NCBI GenBank assembly: GCA_914767715.1 | Contig: OU612068.1 | Span: forward strand, 11,346,001-11,410,000 | DNA: 64,000 nucleotides | Reading direction: 5' to 3' | Origin: Membranipora membranacea | Taxonomy: Eukaryota; Bryozoa; Gymnolaemata; Cheilostomatida; Membraniporidae | Shown here: one piece after another, positions 22,458-34,300 of the stretch | Layout of the letters: each line of letters opens with the position of its first letter | How positions within the stretch are numbered: position 1 is the stretch's first letter | Notes under the pieces: generated by a model | Databases searched by the model: none | Told to the model about the DNA's origin: nothing | The model's input: the letters and a program-made list of their open reading frames with translations, nothing else | Position numbers and translations under genes: made by a program

Positions 22458-24534
22458 ATGGCAGAAAAAGGTTTTTACCTGCATGACGGGTCTTACTCCT
22501 GGATAGTACTGGTGATGGTGATACTGAACACATTTAGCACATATGGATTTATGTTAGCTAATGTAGGAATTCTCTCCGATGTTTATCCGGAGCTGTTCCG
22601 GGAAAACCCGGCTAAGACAAACATTGTCTCATCAGTCACTGTTGCTGTGTTTCTGTTTTCAAGTAAGTGGCTATCTTTTCCTCTGCAAGGCTCTTACCAT
22701 GATAGTAGGACTATCTTCAAAAGATTAACACCTCCCGGCCATACATGACAAGTTGGTAGACCAAGAAAACAGGAGGTCTCAACAGGCAAACTCCCAACTA
22801 GGAGTACCACTCAGCGTTCCACAGTGCGAGTGCAATTCAGCCCTCATTTGTCATTTTTCTAAGCCGAAACTTGAGCATTCACATTATGTAATTCACATGT
22901 ACCGCCAGCATACAGCGTGTCCGACAAGATTTAATTCAATTAGCCATATAGTTACAAAGCTAGGAAAAATAACTGTAAGGACTAAAATGTGGACCCCATT
23001 ATTTGGACAACTTTTGAAAATAGGTTTGTGATCATACAACCTTGAACTTTGGGTTGTCCCCTCTCTAGACAGAAAGCAGTGCTACTGCTGCTACGCTGCA
23101 GAGATATCCATGTTCCAAGACCATCATCACTGGACAGGAATACAGTCTTGCCATGGTGTAAAGTTTACAGATGAGTTTTATTTCAGTGCCTTTTGCGACT
23201 CTGATAATGAGAGTTGTAGGATGTAGAGTGATAGCAATAGCTGGTGCTTTACTATGTCTTCTTGGGATGATCTCCTCTGCGTTCGTCTCACAGATATGGC
23301 ATGTTGTCCTTTCTTATGGAGTCTGCGCAAGTAAGTTCTCCCATTAGTTACATTAATTTTATTATTAAATGATTTGATCATAGCGGCAACTTACTTTTTC
23401 ACTTGCCCTATACTGTAAAAGCCAAATATACAGCCTCATCTTAGCTCAGTCCAACATTTTGTTTGAGAGGAGTTTGCATGTGAACACAAATCCTATCAAA
23501 TTCTTTTATCTTTTGTAGGTTTGGGAATGAGCTTAAGTTTTACGGCAACATTCGGAGTTATCCCTCATTACTTTGCGAAGAGAAAAGCTGCAGCCTTTGC
23601 TGGGATAGGGCTAGGAACAGGAGTTGGTCTCGCAGCCTTCCCATCTATTACAACAGCAGCACTAGATAAATTTGGATACAGATACGGAATACTCTCTCTA
23701 CTCTCTGTATTTGTCTCCCCTGTTGTAGCAGCATTACTATTCAAGCCACAGTTGCCTAAAGAGAACATTGAATCGTTTCGAAAATTGATGACTTCATATG
23801 CAAGAACTTGGAGACACTTTGTGACAGCTTTCTTTCTGATAAACTCTTCGCTCGGCATTGGTGCTCGGGCGGCCATTATGGTGATCTCGTTCAGCTATGT
23901 GTCAAAACATTTTGAACCATCTGTGGCTGTTCTGATGTCAACAGTGCTTGGCATAAGTTTCATGGTGACAACTCTTGGATTTACGCTGTTGGCTCTTAAG
24001 TTTGAAGCAAACTACTTTATCTTACACCTAGCTCTTAGCGTCTTCCTGGGCACAGCGTTATGTGTAGTACCGGTGATAAACGATGTAATTATACTGTATG
24101 TAGTATTTGCGATAGTTGGCAGCTTATCAGGTGCACTGTTTGGTTTCAAAGGGAATCTCATAGCGCATATCTTCCCAGCTAGAGACAGTTCTTATATATT
24201 TGGTTTAACAGAAGCTTCCGGTGGAATTGGCTCATTTATGATCCCACTGTGTGCAGGATACATTGACAGCGGATACGGTCACGGCTCTGGTTTCTATTTT
24301 CTTGGCGGATGTTTGGTGCTGTCTAGCATAGTCTTGGGCTTAGCAGCTTTGATCAGACCAAAGCTATGGAAGGCATACATGAAGCAGTCCTCTATTAATG
24401 GAGATTTAAAAGGCGAAAAGGAATGCAGAGATGGCCAGAAGGAACAAGGTCAAGGTCAGGCCACCGATGCAGCCAATCACAATAAAACTATTTCAGATAT
24501 ACCTATAGCCGGTAGAGTCGGTAAAGAAGCTTGA
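22458..24534 (+). CDS. Monocarboxylate transporter-like protein (SLC16 / MFS)
   Basis: Three exons, 22458-22662, 23187-23330 and 23519-24534, join in frame to 455 codons including TGA, the usual length of the family. The first helix starts with LHDGSYSWIVLVMV, corresponding to the PDGGxGWxV motif at the start of SLC16 transporters. Exons 2 and 3 supply VCASLGMSLSFTATFGVIPH and YFAKRKAAAFAGIGLGTGVG, the conserved TM4-5 region. About twelve hydrophobic helices can be counted, with a central loop at about residues 195-215 and a hydrophilic, Gln/Lys-rich C-terminus. The family carries lactate, pyruvate, ketone bodies, aromatic amino acids or related anions with protons across the plasma membrane; the substrate cannot be told here. 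ATTAAA at about 24632 could be the polyadenylation signal. All introns are GT..AG. Confidence 0.88.
22741..22840 (-). repeat. About 100-bp dispersed repeat in transporter intron 1
   Basis: The reverse complement matches 50988-51088. Shared blocks include GAGACCTCCTG and GGTCTACCAACTTGTCATG, with more divergent similarity through GAGTGGTACTCC. Confidence 0.8.
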
Positions 24535-25954
24535 ACTGTTCATCTATCACTCTGATCAATCTGCAAAATAAGACATTTAATGGCCATAAAATATCAAATC
24601 AACTTTAATTTTTCAATTTTTTTGACCAATAATTAAATAGCATCAAGTTACAACTGCGGCTATATTTTGATTTGTTTAAATGAATATATTTTTTACAGTA
24701 TTTTTTTGCAAATGCCATAAATAATTCCAATATAGTTCAGCATTGTATTACAAGAATGGATGTTAGATGTTAGATACATCGATATTACAAAATTAACACA
24801 GAAATTAAGCAAATGGGATGATACTGTCGTAGTCACAGTGAGTGCGTGCATTGCATATATCATTATTTGAATCCAAGTTCATGTTTCTTGCAACACACCC
24901 AAGTATATCATATAAATAATCATATTAATATAATGTTTTTGATCTGTTGACTATCAATGTATTTTGCATGCTTCATCACCTATTGAATATTTTGCAACTT
25001 ATCATTATTCAATGCACATGATTATAAACGATGTACAGTTAAATGTACATCAAGCCTCCCAGTTGCAGCTTACAATGTTTGGCTTAAGGTAGGCGAAGTA
25101 AATCACATGACCAAATTAATTGGGATTGTTACATTGAGGTACCCTTTCCATGCAGAAATCTGGAAAAAAGGATAGGTTTATAATGGGTAAAGACCAATGA
25201 AATTACAATCTTAGATAGCATGTTCAGACTACATTCAGAAGGTTGCGATTGGTTAATTAGAATGAAAACTGAGATTCAGGGTATATAAAAATATTTGCAT
25301 AATATGGTAAACTTCAAATGCATATTGCTATCACCACGCATTGCCGCGTTATGAGTGTTTTAAACAGAACATAGCATGGCTTGTACATGTACATAGTAGC
25401 ACATAAACAGTACATGTAACTCCCGTATTTCTACCACTACTATTAGTCCTAATTCATTAACCGTGCATACATTCATGATACAAAAAGACTAATATTAGTG
25501 GCTCAGTCAGTAAAAGGACAGGTCCCTTTGAGTTTGAATAGACTGCCTTAGACTATGTAAATTGGACTAAAAAGTAATTCTGAATTATTTTGAGTAGAGT
25601 TATCCTCCCTCTGACATTAAGAAGGTATCTCCGAAAGTTGAAATATTGTCTAATTATTGATCTCTTATCAATTTGAACATGGAATAGATATATACATATA
25701 ACGTGTTTCTGTTAGTTTAAGAATATTTTTTTCTGGTCTATCCAAACAAACTCCATTAACTGTCTGAACAATTGTCCAGTGATATTTGAGAACTGTACCT
25801 GGCAATCGAGGAACAATAAAAAATCAATGGAGAACAATAGAGAGATGTATGTGTCAAAGAATCAATACATTATTGGCCAATAAGATATGTGAGCTTTTCA
25901 TATTCTTGATCAAAAAATGGTATATCACAATAGCTTTCATTTGTTATTTATCTT
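24535..25954. other. Intergenic, no gene recognised
   Basis: AT-rich 3' flank of the transporter and 5' flank of the next locus. No repeat with clear ends was found. Confidence 0.4.
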
Positions 25955-28650
25955 TTGATTAAGGGAACATCTATTACAAAAAAAAAAAAATCTGGTCCTG
26001 CTTCAAACATAATTAGTCAACCAACTGAATCTGCGATGGATCTATTTGAATTCAAATATGTTTACGAGAATGAAGGGCAGTACAATCTGGCTGTACAGAT
26101 TCCTCATCTAGCCAAACTAGCAGAACACTATGAGAAACTTGGCTCAGCGCACACTACTACAGGATGGAGGAGTATTCTTCAGGTAAGAACACATTCATTA
26201 TACTTGACATTTTGGTGTTACATTTGTTACTGTTCCGGAGTAACTACGGTTTGTATAAACTATCTATAGCTCCTCATTTTCTGCCGAGCAGTAGCACATT
26301 CATATAATTAGAGACATTGATTTCACGTTGAATGAAGTACTGAATAATAGTTTTCGCTGCGGAACAGTATGTAATTACCGCGGTTATTATGTTACATTCT
26401 CTTTTTAGGCTCACACTCTATATAACTCATGCGCTGCCAGACAGACGGACACTGCTGAACAATTCATGCAGAAAGCTGTGAATGTTCAGAATGTATACAA
26501 CAAAGCTGTTGAATAAGCAGAGGTTTCACTCACAAAGCTACTGGATTTACAAAAGACACACAGTAGCACCTTGAGTGAAATAAGAGAGAAGTGCAGAGTG
26601 AAAGTGGAGGCATTACTGACCCTAATAGAGTCTTATCAGGAAGAACCAGACAAGTTAGACTCAGATCATAACCACATGATAGAAGAGACCATCTTTACAG
26701 AAATGAGATCAATCTCAATAAACTGTAACGACGAAATGATTAAGTTAGCTGATTGTATAGTTCTGGATAGTGTTAGTCTCATAGGAGCACAGCCTCTCTG
26801 TAGCTTTTTTGCAGTAGCGATGGGGTCCTTAGCAAGAGGAGAGGCAACTCCCTACTCTGATCTGTAATTCTTCTTCATAATAGAAGAGAAAAACCCAGTC
26901 ACAGAGAGATATTTTGAGCATCAAAGTATATGGATATAGACGATCTAGAGGGTTGGTTTCTTGATGAGGGGATGAGTGGATTTAAGATTGATGGACTGAG
27001 AACTAACGCTGGGAATATCCCTACGGGTAACAGAAAAACTGATGAGAAAAATAAATACATCTGTACTGTTGACTCTCTGCTTGAACGGTATGAAAAGATA
27101 CTCAACGAAACAGAGAGCTCTGGTATAGTAACTGGTGATGATTCAAACATGATGGCTTATCTACGGCTCATCTGTGCTCATGGAGATTTTGGGAAGGCTC
27201 TATTTGATAGATTACAATCCGGGCTTACAGAAATACATCCAAGTGGAATGCGTGTGAATGAAACTATCAACACGATCGTAAAAGACATGAGGACATATGA
27301 TATAAACCAACTTTTTGCACATATAAGGGGATATTGTATGGAAACAAAGACAGAGATATACAGGTTTCCATCCTTGTTGTTGCTGAATCTGAAGATATTG
27401 CACCAGTTACAATCCACATGTATATGGGAAACGATTGACATGCTGAACCTGGATAAGGGATCACATGAAATCCACGACAGTTTGCCATATTACTTCTCAA
27501 CATCTTTGCACATAAAGCATACACATAGACCTACTAATAATAAATTATTAGTAGGTCTATGGGCATACATCATATCTCTATCATGACAGCTAATGTGAAA
27601 GAGTATCTCTTTTTAAGGTGAACTACAATGTTGAAATCAGCAAGAAAAAATACCAAAGCAGTGGCATATCCCTCAAAAACTTGTTCTAGTTTACTCCTTA
27701 GCTATGCAACCTACAAAATGGGGTCTTATCGACATGTTTTCTTCCAAGATTGAAGAAGATGATGAAAATGCTACATGGTTTAGGAATGCTGGAAAATATA
27801 GGAGATTATTATCTGCATTCAGTGCTAAGTGTGCTACACATGATAATGCGTCAACAATGTATGCTGAACACGTTGTAATATTTCTGGTAAATGTCTTAAT
27901 GGTTCAGGATAGATATGAGAAGGCATACAATGTAATAGAGAGAAAGCAAATATGGTCAAATCAGTTTACGGCAAACATCGCGACCCTGCTGAAATGGGAG
28001 CTTACTTTGCGTCTGATGAAATGGAGGGTGAACAAAGTTCTTGAGGCTAGTATGCGAGAATTGTTGCTCCAACCGCAGGACCCACTGTTAGTCCTTCAGT
28101 GTATAAACACTTTTCATACCATGAAATTTGACGGTCTTTGCATTCCTTTTGACTTGAAGACACTTCACACCGAAAATTTTGATAACCAGATGTATTTATC
28201 GTCAAAAGCATTGCTTTGCTCTTTAAATGAAGAATATGAGGAGTCTTTGAATTATCAGCTCGAGAATCTAAGCAATTTGAAGACACTGATGGGCGAGGAG
28301 AGTGCTTCAGATTTGATGATTGCAAGGCTTAATGATATTGCCAACTTGCAATATAAGTTGGGGGAACAAAAAGACAGAGAAGGGCAAAAGAAAAAAGCTC
28401 AGGAGCACTTTAAGGCGAGTCTGAAAAGGCGTGAGCAGGTTTTGGAAATGAACTATGTACTGAATATCCCTATCAATCACAAAAGAGCAATGATTTTGCG
28501 AGGCTTATGTATGTGCTACAACAAGATGAAGCATTTCCGATTTGCAGAAGAAGCTCTTCGCAAATCTGTCAAAATTTACAGAGATCTAGACGGTGAGAAA
28601 TCAGTAAGGGTCATCAACGGTTACAAAAGTCTATTCAACAAAATATGAAC
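25955..28650 (+). pseudogene. Decayed TPR protein with GlnD-type nucleotidyltransferase motif
   Basis: Exon 1 runs to 26182 and encodes an all-alpha segment (FEFKYVYENEGQYNLAVQIP; likely start ATG 26036). Exon 2 begins at 26409 after CTCTTTTTAG. It reads GSLARGEATPYSD (about 26815-26860), the G-S-x-A-R-x-E-x-x-x-x-S-D signature of the GlnD-like nucleotidyltransferase domain, then a block with GFKIDGLRTNAGNIPTGN (26965-27035), then TPR-like helices (27704-28648; YLSSKALLCSLNEEYEESLN). Animal proteins with this order are usually labelled PII-uridylyltransferase N-terminal domain proteins. The frame is broken by TAA at 26514 and at 26865, by a frameshift or deletion near 26920, and by a palindromic interruption near 27524. 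The intact intron argues for a decayed duplicate, not a processed copy. A less likely alternative is a real gene with missed introns. Confidence 0.65.
27524..27561. repeat. 18-bp-stem palindrome inside the decayed TPR gene
   Basis: Arms 27524-27541 and 27544-27561 are perfect reverse complements (CATAGACCTACTAATAAT) with a 2-nt spacer. The reading frame loses protein character at this point. Confidence 0.9.
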
Positions 28651-28773
28651 ATGAAAAACACTCAGATGGCTGCTCTTTATCTGCAGAAGCATTTAAAGCT
28701 GAAGGCCTATATCACAGCATCTGGTGACTCATAGCTTTTGATCATTGGAGTTATCATTTCTAGAATGTTGTTG

Positions 28774-29119
28774 ATCTTGGGCAGGGCTGCCCAACCATGC
28801 GGCCCCCGGCTCAATTTCATGCGGCCCCCGACCCGTTTGAGAAAGTTGTGTATTCGCGAAAACAATTTTCACCCCGTTATTTATTACATTCCTCATTTGT
28901 ACAATAATAAGGAACGCTCCACATCTAGTCCCAGTATTTTGGAATTCCCCGACCATTGCATTTGAGTGAGCTCCAATAAAAAAATTCCCACTGCAGAGAT
29001 GAAAATACTGCACACCCATATATGAATGTTTGGTTTATGGTGAGGTCCGGCCCCCAGGGACATTGCAATATATGGATGCGGCCCCCTCAATGAAAAGGTT
29101 GGTCACTCCTGATCTAGGG
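28774..29119. mobile_element. Non-autonomous hAT element, second copy type
   Basis: The body is 28782-29111. It begins CAGGGCTGCCCAACCATGCG and ends AAAGGTTGGTCACTCCTG, hAT-type terminal inverted repeats. The flanking 8-mers ATCTTGGG (28774) and ATCTAGGG (29112) match at 7 of 8 bases, consistent with an aged target duplication. GCGGCCCCC is repeated subterminally on both sides. No transposase. Confidence 0.9.
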
Positions 29120-29665
29120 GTACAAGTTTCAGGGCACAACCTAGGTTTCTCTGTGGACGTAAACGAAACTTTTTGTTGGTCTTCTCGTTGCTATATCAGG
29201 TATGAGCTAATTATACTCTATTAGTTTTATATATTACTCGGGTATTTTCATTACAGCTCATCTAAAGTAATTTGATAAATATGGACATCATAAAAATTAT
29301 TGCTTTTGAGTTGCCCAGTCTCACATAAAGTGAAGGCAACTCCTGTATTTGTAGTTTGAGTACTTTCTGCTCCTGTTGAGTAGTGAACTACGTCATCAAT
29401 TTTTGTGTAAGATTATTAGTAAGGCCAGCACACAAAACATTCATAATTGTTAGTTTATAATAATCTACCTGCACTTTATAAATCACAGACCAAAACAATG
29501 AATATCAGAAAAGTAAGTTTTTATGCACACTGGCTCTTACAACCCTATAATACCAAAGAGTATATAGCGATAATACCAAGGAGTATAAACTCCTTGATGT
29601 TACAATTTGTGAGGAAAAAGAGATAACTAGGCCAAGGTTGATAAGACTACCATACAGCAGTCATA
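29120..29665. other. Intergenic, no gene recognised
   Basis: No coding or repeat assignment. Confidence 0.35.
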
Positions 29666-29729
29666 CCTCTCATTTATTGCTCCAGCCTGGGCTTGGTGAC
29701 CAAGAAGGACTGGAGCAAAAAATGAGAGG
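29666..29729. repeat. Hairpin (about 20-bp arms)
   Basis: CCTCTCATTTATTGCTCCAG (29666-29685) pairs with CTGGAGCAAAAAATGAGAGG (29710-29729), two mismatches, 24-nt loop. Could be a fold-back relic; no evidence of transcription. Confidence 0.75.
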
Positions 29730-29884
29730 GAGAGCTTTCAATTGGCTGTTGTGGGAGCTTTATTTTTGACTTGCAATCAAGCCTAGTAGTATTGTATGAT
29801 TGTGAGGATGGGACTCCATAATTCTTTTCTTTGTCCCTGCGTGCTTACTTACAACCCAATGAAGAGACATGCTTTCCACCGACT

Positions 29885-29989
29885 CAGGATAAAAATCCGA
29901 ATTTGATTAGTCACCATAGATAGTCATACTATCTATCTATTTATTATTATAAGTATAGTTCTTTGACTGGAATTCGGATTTTTTTCCTG
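29885..29989. mobile_element. Short MITE-like inverted repeat, 105 bp
   Basis: The ends CAGGATAAAAATCCGAATT and AATTCGGATTTTTTTCCTG form near-perfect 19-bp terminal inverted repeats around a 67-bp AT-rich core. No clear target duplication identified. Confidence 0.65.
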
Positions 29990-30009
29990 GTTGTATAGAG
30001 AAAACCAAA

Positions 30010-30365
30010 TGGATTGCCTTACATGTATGGTTAAGCCTATCCTTGAATATGCCAGCCCAGTATGAAAAGGTCCAAAATAATGCTATACGATGGGTTTATT
30101 GGTTGAAAAAAGAGAGACAGTATAACTGACTGCCGTAATGACCATAACATATCTTCTCTTTCCACCAGGCGGAGGGAACTAGATATTCTGTTCTTGAGAA
30201 AAATTGAAGCAGGCCTGTTTGACGTGAAATTGCATGATTATATCAGATTTTCGACAGTATACGACACTAGAGGTAAGTCCATAAGTTGGACACAAAGAAC
30301 AAACGCATGGAAATACAGCTATTATAACCGTATGAGACCAGATGTAAAGGTATATTTTCCTCCGA
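30010..30365 (+). mobile_element. LINE reverse-transcriptase C-terminal fragment (decayed)
   Basis: Across frames one reads CMVKPILEYASPV, then VQNNAIRWVYWLK, then SSLSTRRRELDILFLRKI and WKYSYYNRM. This is the typical C-terminal region that follows the RT domain in Jockey/CR1-type LINEs (R-P-I-LEYAS..W, then Q..A.RW, then L..RR..L..L). At least one stop and two frameshifts are present. No 5' part is nearby. Confidence 0.75.
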
Positions 30366-31399
30366 TATAACATTCAATTCACTAACCGCATGACTATCAT
30401 CCCTGTGCTCAAATGTTCTGTATCTTTTTGCCACATATAATATGTACTGATCAATATTTAAACTTCGAATCCTTGCCTACTATTCAAACTTATGTCCTGG
30501 GTCAAGTTGGAGGTGTAATGCACCTCTGCACTTTTTCCTGATGTCAATTCCGCTTATTATGTACACAATTCTTCAAATGCTCTCAGTCTATTCCTTGACT
30601 ACATGCCGTCGAATTAAAATTAAATGACCACCCAAAGTAGTAAAACAATCTCCCCAACCCCCCCGCCACGAAAGACACTTGTGAATGCATCCTATATGTT
30701 TGCTGGGCAAGCGAATAGGATTACCTTGGAAGTAAGTAAGTATAGTACAACCCCCACTGCATGATATTGATGCGCATAAACACCATCCCTGGTCAAATGC
30801 ATTGGCCTTTATGTTCCAAGTCAGCAGCCATTGTTATTTTGAACCCTTAGCCAGGTGGATGACATTCAAGTGAATTTCCGCAAATTCTTGGCTTTCCAGG
30901 GTCGAGGGTAAGGACCTAAGACTAGGGTTGTGATGGGGATGGCAATTTGTCTAAAGAGGCAATATTTCAGAGAAATGAAAGCGCTGTTTCCGGCAATTGT
31001 TAAATCAGAGATTACACATTCAACCTGTGTTCTGCTTTATATTTCTGCATTTAATACTAGTATTTATAATCTGCAATATAAGCATTTGAGAAAAAGTCCA
31101 GTTCTGTATGGGCAGTAGCCAGTTTTATGAACAAATCATATTTGAGGGGGGTTTGTTGGTGCAGCCCATGTTGCGTGCTCAGACACATTTTAGGTACTTA
31201 GTCCAATCTAACACTCGGTGTTGTGAGACTTGTGCCAGGTGTGGTATGGTACATGTCTTTTAGTGCCCATTCAGAACAGCATAACTTTATGTGATGAGGG
31301 AATTTATATGGGTGACACTCTATTCACACTTTGTTCTTTTTCAGGCCGGTTGATTTCATCCAACATTGTTGCAGTGGATGATCTTCCTTATCTCTCATC
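30366..31399. other. Upstream region of WDR24
   Basis: No coding. Contains a probable 5' UTR or promoter for the next gene, but no recognisable motif was confirmed. Confidence 0.35.
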
Positions 31400-34300
31400 A
31401 TGAATAAATTCGTCCAAGACCGAGGTGAGTAAACTGGGTGCATAGCAGCAGTTTGCTTGAAGGGCTGAGTATGATTAGCAGTTACTGATGATATAGTGGT
31501 ATGCTCATGACCTTTCTCATAGGCAGTCTGGTAACTTTTACAGACGGGTTCATGTGTAAAAACTTTATCTATATGGTGTGAAACACTATATTAACTAAGT
31601 TATAAGGTACCTTGCTTGGTATATGTATGGAACGCCACCTTTGGTAGCTTATTTAGCATTGAAAGGTTGAGGAAAATCTTGCAATTTTTAGGTACGTTGC
31701 CAATTTGTGTTTGTTAATAATTAAAATGGTAGGTTGAGGTAGGTAAGTTTCCATTTCCCTGACTCGTATGCAAGTAATAAGGGAAGAAATGTAGAACTGT
31801 CTTTGTAGCTTATGTTTGAGCAAGGCTTGAAAATCATCTGCAGTTTTAAGTATGTCATTTTGCTATGTTTAAGTTGATACTACAGTACCTTTGTGCTTCG
31901 TGCCCTTGAACTGAAGCAGCAAAAATGACAAGGCCTATTTGTGGTTAAATAATGAAATTGATGCTAACTGGCTTGGAGCTGCTGCATATTCTCTATGATT
32001 ATATAGTGAATCCACCAGCACCGAGGACTATCGTCACAGATACCAAGGAACAGATCACATGTCTAGCTACAAACAAGGACTTCAATCTTGTAGCTTGTGC
32101 TGGGAGACAAGGTTTGTTTATGCTTTAATAAGTAAACCATTTTGAGTTTGGCCTAAAAATTTTGATATTGATATGGATGAGCTAATGGTTTACTGTTTTA
32201 ACAAAGTTTTATTCTTTTTTGGCACTTTTTGTTACGAGCAATATAATTTCTTAAAAAAATGTTGTCCATACAGTGCAAAAAAAATAAAGATTTCAATCCC
32301 CTTGTTTTTCATTTTCAAACATTTATAAATATAAAAAAAATCCGTTATCATCCATTCAATTCCGCAATTGGCAATAAAATGTATGATTACATCTTCCTTC
32401 CTAGCCAGTTTCTGCGTATTCAGCTGGGTGACCTCTTTTGTCTCTCATGTATGCCAAAGTCATTACTCACCTCTTGTTGATGTTTTCTTGTTTTGACAGT
32501 GTTTAAAGTGTTTGCGATTGACGAAGAAAGGTTTACAGAGAAGATTAACCTCAGATCTGCCCAGCAAAGACCAAACCTCAACTATGTGGCTGTGGACGTC
32601 GTGTGGAGCCCCCGAGATGAGAACATCATAGCCTCAGCTTCTAGTAATGGGAGTGTAGTGTTATGGGATCTCAACAAAACTGGTAAAAATAAACAAGGTG
32701 AGTTGGGCAGCTGACATAAGACTTCAGTGTACTTACTATTGCCATGTTGTTCTTGCTGAGATTGTACGACTTTTTTACTGGATGATAAAGAATTCAATGC
32801 AGAGAGACTTTCCTTCCTTTTATTGAATTTGCACAATTTATACATGGCGTCATATCCATATATTTTAGAAACACGCTTCCCTGATGCTTAAAATGCTGAC
32901 TAATTTGAACAGTAAGGTTTACTGAAACCTCTATATTGGCATTTACCAGCATTATAACTGTTTTTATTTTAGAACATGTTCACTCCTTACATGAAAGAGC
33001 CGCATCTAGACTCTGCTTCCACAGTCAGGAAGCTTTGCTGCTCAGTGGGGGAAAGGACAGAGTCTGCAAACTATTTGTAAGTATTTGAATCGAAATAAAC
33101 GTATCCACGTAACGAGTATATTATTAATTAATGCTAAAAATTGTGCAATATGATAAGATTGTTGTGCTTCTTGGAGAAGATTTCTCAACGAAAATCTTGA
33201 TTCTGAATAATATCAAAATGGACAACCAGAAACAGACACAGCTTTGATGTGCAAGATTTTATCTTCAATTCCAAACTCCTATGTAGGTTTTGCTTCTTAT
33301 ATATACTATAATTGTCAACAACAATGATTTCTGACTTTGTTTTTTTCAGGATACCAGACAGAAGAAGGTGGTATCATGTTTTCAGTCAGTAGCTGTACAT
33401 GATGTGCAGTGGTGGCCCAATCAGTACTTTATGTTTGCATCAGCTACCGATAACGGCAGCATTCAGGTATGCCTGTGGTTAAAATAAATGGTCAAATGTT
33501 TACTTTAAGCGAGGCGGTTGTATCTTACATTCTTCAATAATATGTTTTTCAAAGTATGTCACTAAATGATTGGCAGAGAAATGTCTCTCATCTTATTTGC
33601 AAATCCAAAAAACCCATCTCAATGGTATTCGCATGCGGACGCTAATGTGATGAGCCATGTGGTTCTGTGGTGCAATTGTCGTTTTGCTCAAAAAGGGGAA
33701 CAATTGGTAGTAGCTTAGATAAAGTTTTCCCAAATTAGCTAAACAAAGTAAGGCTATACATATGTTCAGATTCAGATACGCTTGTGATAATGGTTTCCAT
33801 ACATACAACCCGACCATTATTCTTATGTGATGGTGTTTTTCCTACAGATATGGGACTACCGACATCCTAACACATGTCTGGTAGAGTTTCCTGCACACAG
33901 CGGTCCTGTGTTTGCGTTAGATTTCCATCCTGATGATAAATATCTCCTCGCCTCAGGAGGTCGTGATAAACTGATCAAGGTGAGTAAAGGGTCACACCGT
34001 GTAATACTTACCATAGGATATACAGCTTTCTGAGCTCAGATTTGAGTCTGTTTTAGGAGTTGCCCTCTCCCAATCCGAGTACTCTTTAGCACATAATCAC
34101 GGTTGAAAATGAGATACCATAGCGGATGCCGCCTCAAAATTTGTTAAAGACAATTGAGAGCATTCCATATTTTTATTCCCTTGTTGTTTTGGCTTTTTTT
34201 TTGTAGGTATGGAAGTTGCTTACCGATTTTGAGACAAGTATTCCCCTTTTTGATTTGTGTGTTTTTTATCTATTCATTGTAATAAATCTCTGTAGGTATG

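Noticed and set aside
26514-26867. TAA reassigned to glutamate
   Set aside because: Two TAA codons fall where Glu is expected, but the same locus has other frameshifts and deletions, and every intact gene here ends with a normal stop (including TAA in the gag ORF and the esterase). Pseudogene decay explains it.
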